A DNA stretch of 64,000 bases from NCBI RefSeq assembly GCF_004361915.1, contig NZ_SNWP01000010.1, forward strand, positions 1,638,050-1,702,049, read 5' to 3'. Below are positions 44,577-53,373 of this stretch, piece by piece; positions within the stretch are counted from its first letter, which is position 1, and each line of letters starts with the position of its first letter. The translations under genes and the position numbers were made by a program. This DNA is from Sediminibacterium goheungense (lineage in GTDB: Bacteria > Bacteroidota > Bacteroidia > Chitinophagales > Chitinophagaceae). The notes under the pieces are model-generated. The model saw only the letters and a list, made by a program, of their open reading frames with translations. It was not told where the DNA came from and made no database searches.

Positions 44577-44605
44577 ATAAAACAAAAGCGGCCCGATTGG
44601 GCCGC
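44577..44605 (-). terminator. Rho-independent terminator after the HpaA-like gene cluster
   Basis: On the minus strand the 7-bp stem GCGGCCC/GGGCCGC with an AATC loop is followed by TTTTGTTTT. It closes the 46329-44695 unit just upstream of the sigma operon. Confidence 0.85.
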
Positions 44606-44635
44606 CTGAATTTTTCTTAGGATAGTGACGGGAGA

Positions 44636-44694
44636 AACGGAAGAACAGAAGATCTTTCAAGTTGGACATTCTTCTGTTTCTCTGTTCTTCCGTT
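44636..44694. repeat. Inverted repeat of GAACAGA words abutting a stop codon
   Basis: 14-bp arms AACGGAAGAACAGA (44636-44649) and 44681-44694 are exact complements, with an inner ACAGAAG / CTTCTGT pair. The right arm touches the TAG of the HpaA-like gene. A looser copy of the words lies at 44510-44570. Confidence 0.6.
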
Positions 44695-45480
44695 CTAATA
44701 CTTCTTCTTCTCCCTGATTTCCAGCACTTCTTTTTTCAGGGGTGCCAGTTCATTGGGGTCAAGGTGGTTCCAGGATGTATTGAATACCTGTTTGTAATAA
44801 TCCTGCAGGGCCTCAATCAGCGGGTTAATTACACCGGGATCGCGGCTGAAACCAACATTATAGCTTCTTTCCAAAGTATTGTATACCGGTGCTATGTACA
44901 CCTGTTTTTGTTTCAGCGGAATGCTCTTTGCCCAGAGTTTTTCTTTGGTGAGCGGTTCAGCCGCTACCAGGTTTACTTTTCCCGACAGTATAAAGAAGCC
45001 TGTGTATTTATACGCTGTTCTGTAGGTGGCATAACGCCCCTTACCTGATACATATTCAGAAAAAGAGTTCCAGTTTACATTAGAACCATTGATATCAAAG
45101 TCGATTTCAACCTGTAGGAGCAGGTCACTTTCTTTTTTATCGTTGTACACCACCTGGTCGTAGTATTCAAAGGGTCCGCGAACAGAATAGCCTTTTGCGG
45201 TGAGTGATTCATTATAATCTGCAGCCATGGCCTTAGAAAAATCACTGAATATTTTATAGTTGGAATAGGCAAATTTCTCCTGATAAGCCGGGTCTACCAG
45301 CAGGAACACTACCTGAGCCGATTTAGCTGGTGCTTTTTCAGGTGGTGCATAATCGTAATCCGGCGCTTTAATGGTAGGTACGGGTGGCGGTGCGGCCACT
45401 TTAGGGCCGGAACTGGCAATATACAATGCAGCATACGCTACTACTACGAATGATGCCAGTAAGTGAGTTTTGTTTCTCAT
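44695..45480 (-). CDS. HpaA-like envelope protein
   Basis: A 261-residue protein. A membrane or signal segment (FVVVAYAALYIASSG) precedes a proline-rich linker (VAAPPPVPTIKAPDYDYAPP) and a globular domain. The domain starts QVVFLLVDPAYQEKF and ends with a charged tail, LAPLKKEVLEIREKKK. The pattern of a VVxLL(x)P strand, a GYSV strand and a lysine-rich end recalls the Helicobacter HpaA (NLBH) lipoprotein family; this is memory-based and moderate. There is no lipobox cysteine. Its ATG overlaps the stop of the membrane gene upstream by four bases. Confidence 0.55.
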   Translation of the reverse strand: MRNKTHLLASFVVVAYAALYIASSGPKVAAPPPVPTIKAPDYDYAPPEKAPAKSAQVVFLLVDPAYQEKFAYSNYKIFSDFSKAMAADYNESLTAKGYSVRGPFEYYDQVVYNDKKESDLLLQVEIDFDINGSNVNWNSFSEYVSGKGRYATYRTAYKYTGFFILSGKVNLVAAEPLTKEKLWAKSIPLKQKQVYIAPVYNTLERSYNVGFSRDPGVINPLIEALQDYYKQVFNTSWNHLDPNELAPLKKEVLEIREKKKY

Positions 45481-45893
45481 ATCAATTCAGATTTATGTAA
45501 GGTGTATACAGTAAAAAAAGCGAGTTGGTACATCAGCAGATCTATCCAGTCGCCCGTGCCTTGTAGCCAGCCGATCCATTGTAAGGGTTCAGTGAACATA
45601 ACCAGTAACCACAATCCCCATTTCCACATCATTGGAACCTGGTTCCAACCTTTCCATATCCACACAAAACAGGTCCAGAGTGAAACACACCACAAATAAT
45701 CGGGTATCCAGCCAGACCCGGGTAAAGAACTTGTTTCTTTATTCTGGTAAAACCAGGTTTCAAACAACACGGGATGTTTCCTTCCTTTCAGATAGATCCC
45801 TGTTCCCAATAGCAGCGGTAATACAATGAACGCAATTCTGGTATATGTTTTATTCTTCCCGTTCAAGTTCCTCTGTATTGATTTTGTCATCAA
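45477..45893 (-). CDS. Four-helix membrane protein of unknown function
   Basis: A 138-residue protein rich in tryptophan, with about four membrane helices (IAFIVLPLLLGTGIYL, YLWCVSLWTCFVWIWKG, MWKWGLWLLVMFTEPLQWIG, LLMYQLAFFTVYTL). It overlaps the gene upstream by 44 bases and the one downstream by four, so the three are probably co-expressed. An internal TTG at 45866 would shorten the overlap to 17 bases. Not recognised. Confidence 0.6.
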   Translation of the reverse strand: MMTKSIQRNLNGKNKTYTRIAFIVLPLLLGTGIYLKGRKHPVLFETWFYQNKETSSLPGSGWIPDYLWCVSLWTCFVWIWKGWNQVPMMWKWGLWLLVMFTEPLQWIGWLQGTGDWIDLLMYQLAFFTVYTLHKSELI

Positions 45894-46329
45894 ACGAAAC
45901 CACTACATAGTTTTCAGATTTCAGTTTGCCGATCAGATCATTTTTATATTCCAGTATTTCTTCGAGTGAGGCAAACAAACGCGGCGATTTCCAGGTTTGT
46001 GTTACTTTATCTTTGAAATAACCCAGCTTTTCGAATTTCTTTTTAAAGTGCCCAACAGATCGGGTAGCCACTGAGCTGTAAAAATCTTTTGCTTTATAAA
46101 TACCACTGATGATGGCAAACTTTTTATAATGCGCAGATCCTTTCGGATTACATTCTATACAGGTGGTAGAGAGATACATATATCCAAAACCACCTGTGGT
46201 ATCGGCAAACTTGTCAATGGTCTGAACCTGCTTTGTGGTATCGGCATCCTGTGCCAAAAGACCTGCGCTACAAAACGCAGATAAGATGAATAATAGAATT
46301 ATACGCCGCCGAAATCCCCCTGTATGCAT
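45850..46329 (-). CDS. Secreted protein of unknown function
   Basis: A 159-residue protein with a signal peptide (FILSAFCSAGLLAQ). A short motif STTCIECNPKGSAHYKKFAI gives a CxxC pair that could bind metal or form a disulfide. The C-terminus is acidic (INTEELEREE). It leads a three-gene unit with 45477 and 44695. A TAATTTTA element ends five bases before its ATG, so its message may be leaderless. Not recognised. Confidence 0.6.
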   Translation of the reverse strand: MHTGGFRRRIILLFILSAFCSAGLLAQDADTTKQVQTIDKFADTTGGFGYMYLSTTCIECNPKGSAHYKKFAIISGIYKAKDFYSSVATRSVGHFKKKFEKLGYFKDKVTQTWKSPRLFASLEEILEYKNDLIGKLKSENYVVVSFDDKINTEELEREE

Positions 46330-46334
46330 TATAG

Positions 46335-46342
46335 TAAAATTA
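46335..46342 (-). promoter_or_regulatory. -7-like element TAATTTTA next to a start codon
   Basis: It matches TAnnTTTG except in the last base and ends five bases before ATG 46329, predicting a transcription start at or beside the start codon. Confidence 0.35.
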
Positions 46343-46389
46343 GGCTTGTAACGATATACAAAAAATACCTGAAAATGAGTAGTTTATGA

Positions 46390-46437
46390 GGTGAATGGTC
46401 AATACATTCATTCACCATTGAGCATTCACCATTCACA
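46390..46437. repeat. GTGAATGGT-type inverted repeat
   Basis: GTGAATGGT (46391-46399) pairs with ACCATTCAC (46428-46436), with further CATTCACCATT words between. It shares its vocabulary with 5781-5848. It follows the cyclophilin stop on the minus strand. Confidence 0.55.
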
Positions 46438-46442
46438 TCCTG

Positions 46443-47033
46443 CTATTTCCTGCTGATATTATAAATCGCTACCGGCGGGTCGAGGTATTGGTTGCGGTCG
46501 TTCTGGAGGTAGATTTTTCTTACTACGCTCATGCCTTTGATTACTTTACCAAAAGCCGCATAACCCAGTTTGTCTTCTACATTTTCACCACCTTCATCGA
46601 GACCAGGCTGGTCATCAATACAGATAAAAAATTCGGCATTAGCCGTACCGGGTGCCAGTCTGGCCACAGAAATAATACCGTCTTTGTGTTTAATGCCGGT
46701 GGTGGCCGTGCTTTCATGAGGTATACCGGGTATGCTTCTTGCCTTATCGTTTTTGGTGCGCCACAAACCACCCTGCAGAATTTCTGTTTTGGGTGCATTG
46801 GAGGGCTGGTTATTTACATTAAGTACGCGATAGAAAGACGTGTTCTCATAAAAACCGGAGTCTACATAACTGAGAAAAGCGCCTGCTGTTTTCGGGGCCC
46901 TGTCTATATAAAGTTCAATTTCTATCTGCCCATACTTGGTTTCAATCACCACCACAGGATTACCCTTGCCTGTTTTTTCAGTACAACCCATCCAAAGGAT
47001 CACGGCCAATATAATCGACAGAATACGATACAT
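46443..47033 (-). CDS. Cyclophilin-type peptidyl-prolyl isomerase, lipoprotein
   Basis: A 196-residue envelope isomerase. A lipobox follows the signal (ILWMGCTEK). The cyclophilin core is visible as VVVIETKYGQIEIELYIDRA, PKTAGAFLSYVDSGFYENTS, FYRVL, ARLAPGTANAEFFICIDDQP and YAAFGKVIKGMSVV. It speeds cis-trans isomerisation of X-Pro bonds, here probably for periplasmic or outer-membrane folding. FYRVL replaces the usual FHRV, so activity could be altered. Single gene. Confidence 0.9.
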   Translation of the reverse strand: MYRILSIILAVILWMGCTEKTGKGNPVVVIETKYGQIEIELYIDRAPKTAGAFLSYVDSGFYENTSFYRVLNVNNQPSNAPKTEILQGGLWRTKNDKARSIPGIPHESTATTGIKHKDGIISVARLAPGTANAEFFICIDDQPGLDEGGENVEDKLGYAAFGKVIKGMSVVRKIYLQNDRNQYLDPPVAIYNISRK

Positions 47034-47106
47034 AGTTCCTCTTTATGTTCTACAACAATGGCTAAATTACTAAAACAACCCCTCCCTTTCTTCACATCTA
47101 TCCCAA

Positions 47107-48240
47107 TCATTGAAGGGTAAAAAGCAGCAGCTGTGTTTTTTCCTCTTTTGCAAAATTATTATCCGCTATCATCCATAAAGTTCTCTTTCCATTTGCCAAT
47201 TTCGGACCGAGACACATGCCTTCTATATTGTCTGTATAAATACCCAGTTGATCCAGATTGAGTACTAATTTTTTCTGTAATGGTTTTGTTGGAGGTTGAT
47301 TTTTGAGAGAGGAACTGTTTTGTATATCTGCCGCTACCGTCAGGTCTACTTCAAATATTTTAATGGTGCAGGGTATACGGCCTGTAGAAAAAGATCGCTC
47401 CATCACAAGCAATTTCTGGTTACCGAGGTAGAGAATATCCGGGATGCCATTTACCATGAAGCTGCCTGGGGGATTGGGTGCATGGGCTACCGGATCGAGT
47501 TTGTATGCATACTGCGCCGTGTTTTTTCCATCGATGCTATTAAAAGCATAGATACGAACCCAGGCTTCGTTGGGTATAAGATCTGCCTGAGGACCATCTT
47601 CATACCTTGGCTCTTCAAGACTTACATAGAGGGTTTTGAAATCAGTAGAAAAGCTGGCACCTTCGAGTACGCCATTTCTTCGGGGGCCATTCGCTGTTTG
47701 CTGCATCTGCAGGCCCGCCGGTAACGAGATGCTGCGCAGGTACTTACCAGATGTAGTTATGAAGTGAATGGCAGGATCCTGCAATATGGTGTCTTTTGCA
47801 TTCAGTATTCTTTCCCCTTCGCTGGTCCATACCAGTTCTTTTGTTTTTGGGTTGAAGCGTATGGCCTCAGGATCGGGTGTTTTTGCGGGGTTTTGTTTAA
47901 TGGAAGGGTAGGTAGTACCGTCTGGTTGTAAAAGGCTTACTGCTTCCTGAAACAGCACCGTATCTATTTTCTTTTCAGAAAAAGAAACGGAGAAGCGATA
48001 GAAGCGGGCCGGTTGTCTGTCTGAACGGTCGTCGCAAATGGTATAGAAAACATTCGACCCGGCATCATAATCTATCCCCGACAAACCACCAACCGTTGTA
48101 CCCTTAAAAGAAAAATCATGTGGAATGGTGTATACATCTACCAGTTCCAACCCAGTAACCGTTTTTACCTGTCTTACTTTTTTTACACTACTACAGGATG
48201 CAACGATGGTTATACATACAAAAAGAATGAATTGTTTCAA
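47107..48240 (-). CDS. Esterase-like phytase-family lipoprotein
   Basis: A 377-residue protein with a lipobox (ITIVASCSSVKK). The body is a beta-propeller-like fold of the 'esterase-like activity of phytase' type. It is visible as VGGLSGIDYDAGSNVFYTIC-DDRS, DPEAIRFNPKTKELVWTSEG, NGVLEGASFSTDFKTLYVS and DNIEGMCLGPKLANGKRTLW. These Asp-rich turns repeat across blades. Family members are linked to phosphate-ester or sugar-phosphate use, but activity here is unproven. The start is TTG 48240 and gives the lipoprotein signal directly. Confidence 0.82.
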   Translation of the reverse strand: MKQFILFVCITIVASCSSVKKVRQVKTVTGLELVDVYTIPHDFSFKGTTVGGLSGIDYDAGSNVFYTICDDRSDRQPARFYRFSVSFSEKKIDTVLFQEAVSLLQPDGTTYPSIKQNPAKTPDPEAIRFNPKTKELVWTSEGERILNAKDTILQDPAIHFITTSGKYLRSISLPAGLQMQQTANGPRRNGVLEGASFSTDFKTLYVSLEEPRYEDGPQADLIPNEAWVRIYAFNSIDGKNTAQYAYKLDPVAHAPNPPGSFMVNGIPDILYLGNQKLLVMERSFSTGRIPCTIKIFEVDLTVAADIQNSSSLKNQPPTKPLQKKLVLNLDQLGIYTDNIEGMCLGPKLANGKRTLWMIADNNFAKEEKTQLLLFTLQ

Positions 48241-48363
48241 TGGTTTTCTTTTTCTGAGGGTTTAGGTATTATGGGGTAAGGAAAGTAAAATGCTTTCTAG
48301 GTTTATTCAAAAAAACTTCAAAAGAGTCAGTCATCCTAATTCCTAACACCTAGTACCCAGCAC

Positions 48364-49146
48364 CTATTTCTTACTCAATTTTTTCTTATGCGAAAAAAGC
48401 CAGGGCAATAGTTTGGGTTCTGCGAATGCATTGTTCCAGCTATCATGCCCTACGCCCGGATATTCTGAGTAAGTAACATCGGTGGCGCCGGCCGTCATGA
48501 GGGCCTTATATAATTCGCGATTGGGCTCCGGAGAAACCACCGGATCTTTTTCGCCATGGAAAATCCACATCGGTACATCTTTGGCTTTCAGTACCAGCGC
48601 CGGAATATCTGCAATACCACAAATAGGGAAGGCCGCTGTAAAATAACCCGGATTACGCACCAGCAGATCATAACTACCAAAAGCTCCCATAGAAAGGCCC
48701 CCGAGATAAACCTGTCTTTCTAATATTTTTTTGTTCTGCAGGAGACTATCCATCAATGCTTTTACCAGTTGTTGTTCCACCGGTGGTTCCATATCTGTAT
48801 TGGTAACCATTTTACCATCCACCCTTTTAAAGTTGGACCATGATTTACCGGTTGGACACTGCGGGAAGATAACAATGCTTTTGAAATATTTTCTGTTCTC
48901 TGGTTTCAGAAACAAGGCCGCACCATGCATAAGTTGTGCGTTATTATCATTGCCTCTTTCTCCCGCACCATGCAAGAACATCACCAGCGGGTAGGCCCTG
49001 TTTTTTTTATAGTTTTCCGGATACAATATGCGGTAACGAAGTGTATCTGTACCTTGTATAAACAGTTTCGACTGGAAGGCCGACAGGTCCTGCGCCTTTA
49101 CAAGTGTAGCACAAAACAGAAACAGTATGAGCAGGCTGTTTTTCAT
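48364..49146 (-). CDS. Secreted alpha/beta hydrolase (esterase/dienelactone-hydrolase-like)
   Basis: A 260-residue protein with signal peptide (LFCATLVKAQ). It has the oxyanion region YPLVMFLHGAGERG, a nucleophile elbow GGLSMGAFG (catalytic Ser in GLSMG), the acid in WIFHGEKDPVVSPE, and His in YPGVGHDSWNNA. The layout matches the feruloyl-esterase/PHB-depolymerase-like alpha/beta hydrolases (Esterase_phd-type). The substrate is unknown. It is divergently placed from the B12 riboswitch. Confidence 0.85.
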   Translation of the reverse strand: MKNSLLILFLFCATLVKAQDLSAFQSKLFIQGTDTLRYRILYPENYKKNRAYPLVMFLHGAGERGNDNNAQLMHGAALFLKPENRKYFKSIVIFPQCPTGKSWSNFKRVDGKMVTNTDMEPPVEQQLVKALMDSLLQNKKILERQVYLGGLSMGAFGSYDLLVRNPGYFTAAFPICGIADIPALVLKAKDVPMWIFHGEKDPVVSPEPNRELYKALMTAGATDVTYSEYPGVGHDSWNNAFAEPKLLPWLFSHKKKLSKK

Positions 49147-49469
49147 ATGAAATCGTTTAGGTAAATCTAATTAAAAATTTAAAAAGAAATACCAACAAAG
49201 ACACTTGTGACTTATATTCTAAATACTTTTCCTTTTTGTGCTTACTCAAATGGTAAAGATATAAATCAGGCCTCTGTGATTGTTGTAATTGAGCAAAACA
49301 CAGCTTTTTCGCAGTAATGGAAAAATACTTTCCCGGGATGATGAAAATATGATTGATATGCTCAAATATTTTTTGAATTAGAATCCTGCTATGATAATCC
49401 TTTCAGCGGTTTTCAACAGAAAGTGAATAATATGTTCTTCGCTTGAAGAGTTTCTGTTATTACTTTGAA
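49147..49469. other. AT-rich divergent intergenic region, nothing else recognised
   Basis: The stretch separates the hydrolase from the riboswitch. A TAGATTTA box on the minus strand close to 49146 could serve the hydrolase. No gene, repeat family word or hairpin of note was seen. Confidence 0.4.
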
Positions 49470-49640
49470 AATAATATGGTTCCCGCTCCGGCGGGATTAA
49501 AAGGGAACCAGGTGCAATTCCAGGACTATCCCCGTAGCTGTAAGCTCCTTTATTAGTTGTTTATTCTGCACGCCACTGTTCACAAAACGGGAAGGCCTTA
49601 AACAACGGAGCAAGTCAGAAGACCTGCCGTATTCAAATAA
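49470..49640 (+). promoter_or_regulatory. Cobalamin (AdoCbl) riboswitch before dut-nrdB-nrdA
   Basis: The conserved blocks appear in order: AAAAGGGAACCAGGTGCAAT with TCC (49499-49521), CCCCGTAGCTGTAAGC (49530-49545), GCCACTGTT (49572-49580), ACGGGAAGGCC (49587-49597) and the B12 box AGTCAGAAGACCTGCC (49613-49628). A TTACTTTG -7-like element stands at 49460-49467. It normally lowers expression when AdoCbl is plentiful. About 105 bases separate it from the dut start and can hold the expression platform, which was not resolved. Confidence 0.93.
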
Positions 49641-49745
49641 TTGGTAACAATGCTTTCGGTGGAAAAGTATGGTACTGCTGGTTAGGTCATACTTGACCCC
49701 AATCGTCAGCTCCTTAGGAATTTCATCTGCATTAAAAACTATAGT

Positions 49746-50192
49746 ATGGAAAATTTTCCGTTGATACCCATTATCAACCAGTCTGGCAACCCTTTACCTG
49801 AATATGCTACACCCGGCTCTTCGGGTATGGATATCAGGGCCTTTCTCGATGAACCCCTTTCTCTACAACCGCTGGAACGAACACTGGTTGCAACTGGTCT
49901 ATTTATTGCATTACCCGAAAATTATGAAGCACAGATAAGACCACGGAGTGGTCTTGCCATAAAACAGGGTATCACTGTTTTGAATACCCCGGGCACTATT
50001 GATGCAGATTACAGGGGTGAGATAAAAGTGATTATCATCAACCTTTCTTCTGAAACTGTTATCATTCAAAATGGCGATCGCATTGCACAGATGGTTTTTC
50101 AGAAAGTAGAGAAAATACTATGGGAAAAAACTGAGCAACTGTCAAATACAGAGAGAGGAATTGGCGGTTTCGGACATACTGGTAAACATTAG
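49746..50192 (+). CDS. dut: Deoxyuridine 5'-triphosphate nucleotidohydrolase (dUTPase)
   Basis: A 148-residue trimeric enzyme that converts dUTP to dUMP and pyrophosphate. The five motifs are visible: [53 protein letters not shown] and [13 protein letters not shown]. It is the first gene of a riboswitch-controlled operon with ribonucleotide reductase, joining dUMP supply to deoxynucleotide synthesis. The nrdB start is 27 bases downstream. Confidence 0.96.
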   Translation: MENFPLIPIINQSGNPLPEYATPGSSGMDIRAFLDEPLSLQPLERTLVATGLFIALPENYEAQIRPRSGLAIKQGITVLNTPGTIDADYRGEIKVIIINLSSETVIIQNGDRIAQMVFQKVEKILWEKTEQLSNTERGIGGFGHTGKH

Positions 50193-50218
50193 ATATAACG
50201 AATTATAAAAAAAGAACC

Positions 50219-51193
50219 ATGGGCTTATTTGATAAAAGAAACAATTACAAACCCTTTGAATATCCCGAAGTTTTACAATTTACAGAGGCCATCAACAAAT
50301 CATTCTGGGTACATACAGAAGTAGATTTTACAGCCGACACTCAGGATTTTCATTCACACCTGAACCCTGCTGAACAAAACGCCATAAAAAACAGTTTGCT
50401 TACCATTGCACAGATAGAAGTAGCAGTTAAATCGTTCTGGGGAAATTTATATCATCATTTTCCGAAACCAGAACTGAACGGATTAGGAAGCACATTTGCA
50501 GAATGCGAATTTCGTCATTCTGAAGCCTATTCACGTTTGCTCGAAGTACTTGGTTATAACGATGAGTATGAAAAACTTATTGAAGTACCCATTATTAAAC
50601 AACGTTTTTCCTTTTTATCGGGAGCACTCAAAAACGTAAATGCAGCCAATCAGAAAGAATACATTATTTCTTTTATTGTATTTACCATTCTTATTGAAAA
50701 TGTTTCTCTTTTCAGTCAGTTTGCTGTTGTGCTTTCTTTTACCCGCTTCAAAGGTCTCATGAAAAATGTGAGCAATATTATTGCCTGGACCTCTGTTGAT
50801 GAGCAACTACATGCCAATGCTGGTATCTATCTCATCAATAAGCTCAGGGAAGAATATCCCAATATGTTTGATGATGCCCTAATCAAAGAAACCGCGATGT
50901 TGGTACATGATTTTATAGAAATAGAAGAGCAGATTATAGACTGGATTTTTGTTGAAGGCCCCATCAACACCATTGATAAAACCAATTTACTAAACTTCAT
51001 CAAATTCCGGGCCGATGAGAGCCTCCGAAAAATAGATTTCCCACAACAGTTCTTCATCAGCACCACACAATTTGCTCCTATGAAATGGTTTGAAGAAGAA
51101 GTATTTGCGAATAGCCTGGACGATTTTTTTGCTAAAAGACCTGTTGATTATACCAAACACGATAAGAGTATTACTGCCAACGACTTATTTTAA
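50219..51193 (+). CDS. nrdB: Ribonucleotide reductase small subunit, tyrosyl-radical type
   Basis: A 324-residue class I beta subunit. Metal ligands and radical site are visible: E67 (QIEVAVKSFW), E97 and H100 in FAECEFRHSEAY, and Y104 at the radical position four residues after the His. A second ligand pair appears in SVDEQLHANAG, with E and H. No N-terminal ATP-cone is present. The tyrosine in the radical position argues for a class Ia-type Fe/Tyr or Mn/Tyr enzyme rather than class Ic. It works with NrdA at 51231. The order nrdB before nrdA is the reverse of E. coli. Confidence 0.93.
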   Translation: MGLFDKRNNYKPFEYPEVLQFTEAINKSFWVHTEVDFTADTQDFHSHLNPAEQNAIKNSLLTIAQIEVAVKSFWGNLYHHFPKPELNGLGSTFAECEFRHSEAYSRLLEVLGYNDEYEKLIEVPIIKQRFSFLSGALKNVNAANQKEYIISFIVFTILIENVSLFSQFAVVLSFTRFKGLMKNVSNIIAWTSVDEQLHANAGIYLINKLREEYPNMFDDALIKETAMLVHDFIEIEEQIIDWIFVEGPINTIDKTNLLNFIKFRADESLRKIDFPQQFFISTTQFAPMKWFEEEVFANSLDDFFAKRPVDYTKHDKSITANDLF

Positions 51194-51230
51194 CACCCAT
51201 TTATACATCTTCTCAATAGATATACAACTC

Positions 51231-52916
51231 ATGGAAATGACAACACCTTTGATTTCAAAAACACCACTTACAGAAAAACTCTGGTGGAAAAACGAAGAAA
51301 GTGAACAAATACTGAACAGAGGGTATCTGCTGAAGGGCGAAACCATTGATGGTGCCATAGACCGTATTTGTAAAGCCGCTGCACAACGCTTGTATAAGCC
51401 GGAGTTGACCGATGCCTTTCGTGAAATGATAGAGCGTGGCTGGATGAGTTTAAGTTCTCCTATATGGGCCAATATGGGAACCGAGAGAGGTCTCCCTATT
51501 TCCTGTTTTAATGTTCATATACCCGATAACATTGAGGGCATTACACATAAGCTTGGCGAAGTAATTATGCAGACAAAAATAGGAGGGGGTACTTCTGCTT
51601 ATTTTGGTGACCTGCGAGGCCGCGGCAGTGCTGTTACCGATAATGGCAAAAGCAGTGGTGCTGTTAGCTTCATGCGATTATTTGATACAGCCATGGATAC
51701 TATATCACAGGGAGGCGTGAGAAGGGGTGCTTTTGCGGCTTATCTCGATATCGATCACCCGGATATTGAAGAGTTCCTGAAAATAAAAAGCATTGGACAT
51801 CCCATACAAAATCTGTTTTTTGCCGTATGCATACCCGACTACTGGATGCAGGATATGATTGAGGGGGATATTTCTAAAAGAGAGATCTGGGCCAAAGTGC
51901 TGGAATGCCGCCAACAAAAAGGATTACCCTATCTTTTTTTCACTGACAATGTAAATAGAGAAAAGCCACAGGTGTATAAGGACCAGAATTATACCATTCA
52001 TGCAAGCAATCTCTGTAGTGAAATTCTGTTGCCTTCCAGCCTGGATGAATCTTTTATCTGCTGTCTTTCTTCCATGAACCTTGAATTATATGATGAATGG
52101 AAAGATACGGATGCCGTTCGTTTAGCCATTTTCTTTCTCGATGCTGTTTTGCAGGAATTTATTAATAAAACAGAGGGTAATCATTATCTGGCCAGCGCCA
52201 ACCGTTTCGCAAAAAGACACCGGGCATTAGGATTGGGTGTTTTAGGCTGGCACTCCTACCTGCAAAAAAACATGATACCCTTTGAAGGGCTAAGGGCCAA
52301 ACAGCTCACCACACAGATATTCAGTGATATTCGGGATAAAGCCGACAAAGCATCTACCGATCTTGCCCGTATTTACGGAGAACCCGAAGTACTAAAAGGT
52401 TATGGCCGCCGCAATACCACTACTTTAGCCATTGCGCCTACTACATCGTCTTCAGCCATTCTTGGACAAACATCTCCCGGTATAGAACCATTCAGCAGTA
52501 ATTATTACAAAGCAGGACTTGCGAAAGGAAACTTTATGCGTCAGAACAAATACCTCAAACAATTGCTGGAGTATAAAGGTCTTGATACCGAAGATATCTG
52601 GCGTAGCATTATGCTGAACCATGGCAGTGTACAGCACTTAAATGAATTGAGCAAAGAAGAAAAAGATGTATTTAAAACATTTAAAGAAATAAGCCAGCTG
52701 GAAATTATTCAACAGGCTTCCATCAGACAAAAGTACATTGATCAGGCACAAAGCCTTAATCTAAATATTCCTCCCAATCTTGCCGTGAAAGAAGTTAATA
52801 AACTAATGATTGAAGCCTGGCAGCTGGGTATTAAAACGTTGTATTACCAGCGCAGCCAAAGTGTATCGAAAGAATTGGTAACCAATCTTGTGAGTTGTTC
52901 AAGTTGTGAAGCATAA
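51231..52916 (+). CDS. nrdA: Ribonucleotide reductase large subunit, short form without ATP-cone
   Basis: A 561-residue class I alpha subunit that reduces ribonucleoside diphosphates. It has C92 in PISCFNVHI, the radical-cysteine set NLCSEILLP, CCLSSMNLE carrying the second redox Cys, the radical path pair YY in TLYYQRSQS, and the C-terminal CxxC (CSSCEA) that receives electrons from thioredoxin. The chain begins right before the catalytic region, so the usual ATP-cone activity domain is missing. ATG 51231 is chosen; the frame extends to 51090 but overlaps nrdB and lacks family similarity. Confidence 0.93.
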   Translation: MEMTTPLISKTPLTEKLWWKNEESEQILNRGYLLKGETIDGAIDRICKAAAQRLYKPELTDAFREMIERGWMSLSSPIWANMGTERGLPISCFNVHIPDNIEGITHKLGEVIMQTKIGGGTSAYFGDLRGRGSAVTDNGKSSGAVSFMRLFDTAMDTISQGGVRRGAFAAYLDIDHPDIEEFLKIKSIGHPIQNLFFAVCIPDYWMQDMIEGDISKREIWAKVLECRQQKGLPYLFFTDNVNREKPQVYKDQNYTIHASNLCSEILLPSSLDESFICCLSSMNLELYDEWKDTDAVRLAIFFLDAVLQEFINKTEGNHYLASANRFAKRHRALGLGVLGWHSYLQKNMIPFEGLRAKQLTTQIFSDIRDKADKASTDLARIYGEPEVLKGYGRRNTTTLAIAPTTSSSAILGQTSPGIEPFSSNYYKAGLAKGNFMRQNKYLKQLLEYKGLDTEDIWRSIMLNHGSVQHLNELSKEEKDVFKTFKEISQLEIIQQASIRQKYIDQAQSLNLNIPPNLAVKEVNKLMIEAWQLGIKTLYYQRSQSVSKELVTNLVSCSSCEA

Positions 52917-52926
52917 AAGAATCTGT

Positions 52927-53373
52927 ATGCAGATAAAAACTATTCTATCTTTTTTTCTCATCTTTTTGGTATCCTGTTCTACCGGCAAACAAAATCAACA
53001 CAGCCTTAATGAAATACCTGATATATTAACCGGTAGTTTTGAAGATGACTATGGCATACAATATTCCATTACCCGACAATTATGGACGCAGGGTATAAAA
53101 GCAAAATACCATTTGCTTCAATATAATAAAACTGGTAATTACTTTATTGCAAGAAATGACAAAGCAAATCCTTCTGATGGTGGTTTATACACGCGTATTG
53201 ATATTCTTTATCTTGACAATATGGATCCCTGGCATTGGGGTTATTGTCTCACAGCGTTTAAAGCCGGTAGCATAGAAGAAGCCATACATACCGCCGCTGC
53301 CGACAGAAAAAATCCAAAGAAAGGCTGCAATGGCTTTCCATTTTCAAGAATGCGTGAAATTATCAGGAAATAA
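52927..53373 (+). CDS. Small lipoprotein after nrdA
   Basis: A 148-residue protein with a lipobox (IFLVSCSTGKQ). It contains ILTGSFEDDYGIQYSI, DILYLDNMDPWHWGYCLTA and a closing GCNGFPFSRMREIIRK. The GCNGFPF and WHWGYC cysteines could pair. It starts ten bases after the nrdA stop, so it is likely read through from the riboswitch operon. Not recognised; no link to nucleotide metabolism is seen. Confidence 0.65.
   Translation: MQIKTILSFFLIFLVSCSTGKQNQHSLNEIPDILTGSFEDDYGIQYSITRQLWTQGIKAKYHLLQYNKTGNYFIARNDKANPSDGGLYTRIDILYLDNMDPWHWGYCLTAFKAGSIEEAIHTAAADRKNPKKGCNGFPFSRMREIIRK

Noticed and set aside
51090..51230. N-terminal extension of NrdA starting inside nrdB
   Set aside because: The extension is out of frame with nrdB, hydrophobic and unlike NrdA; ATG 51231 fits the family start.
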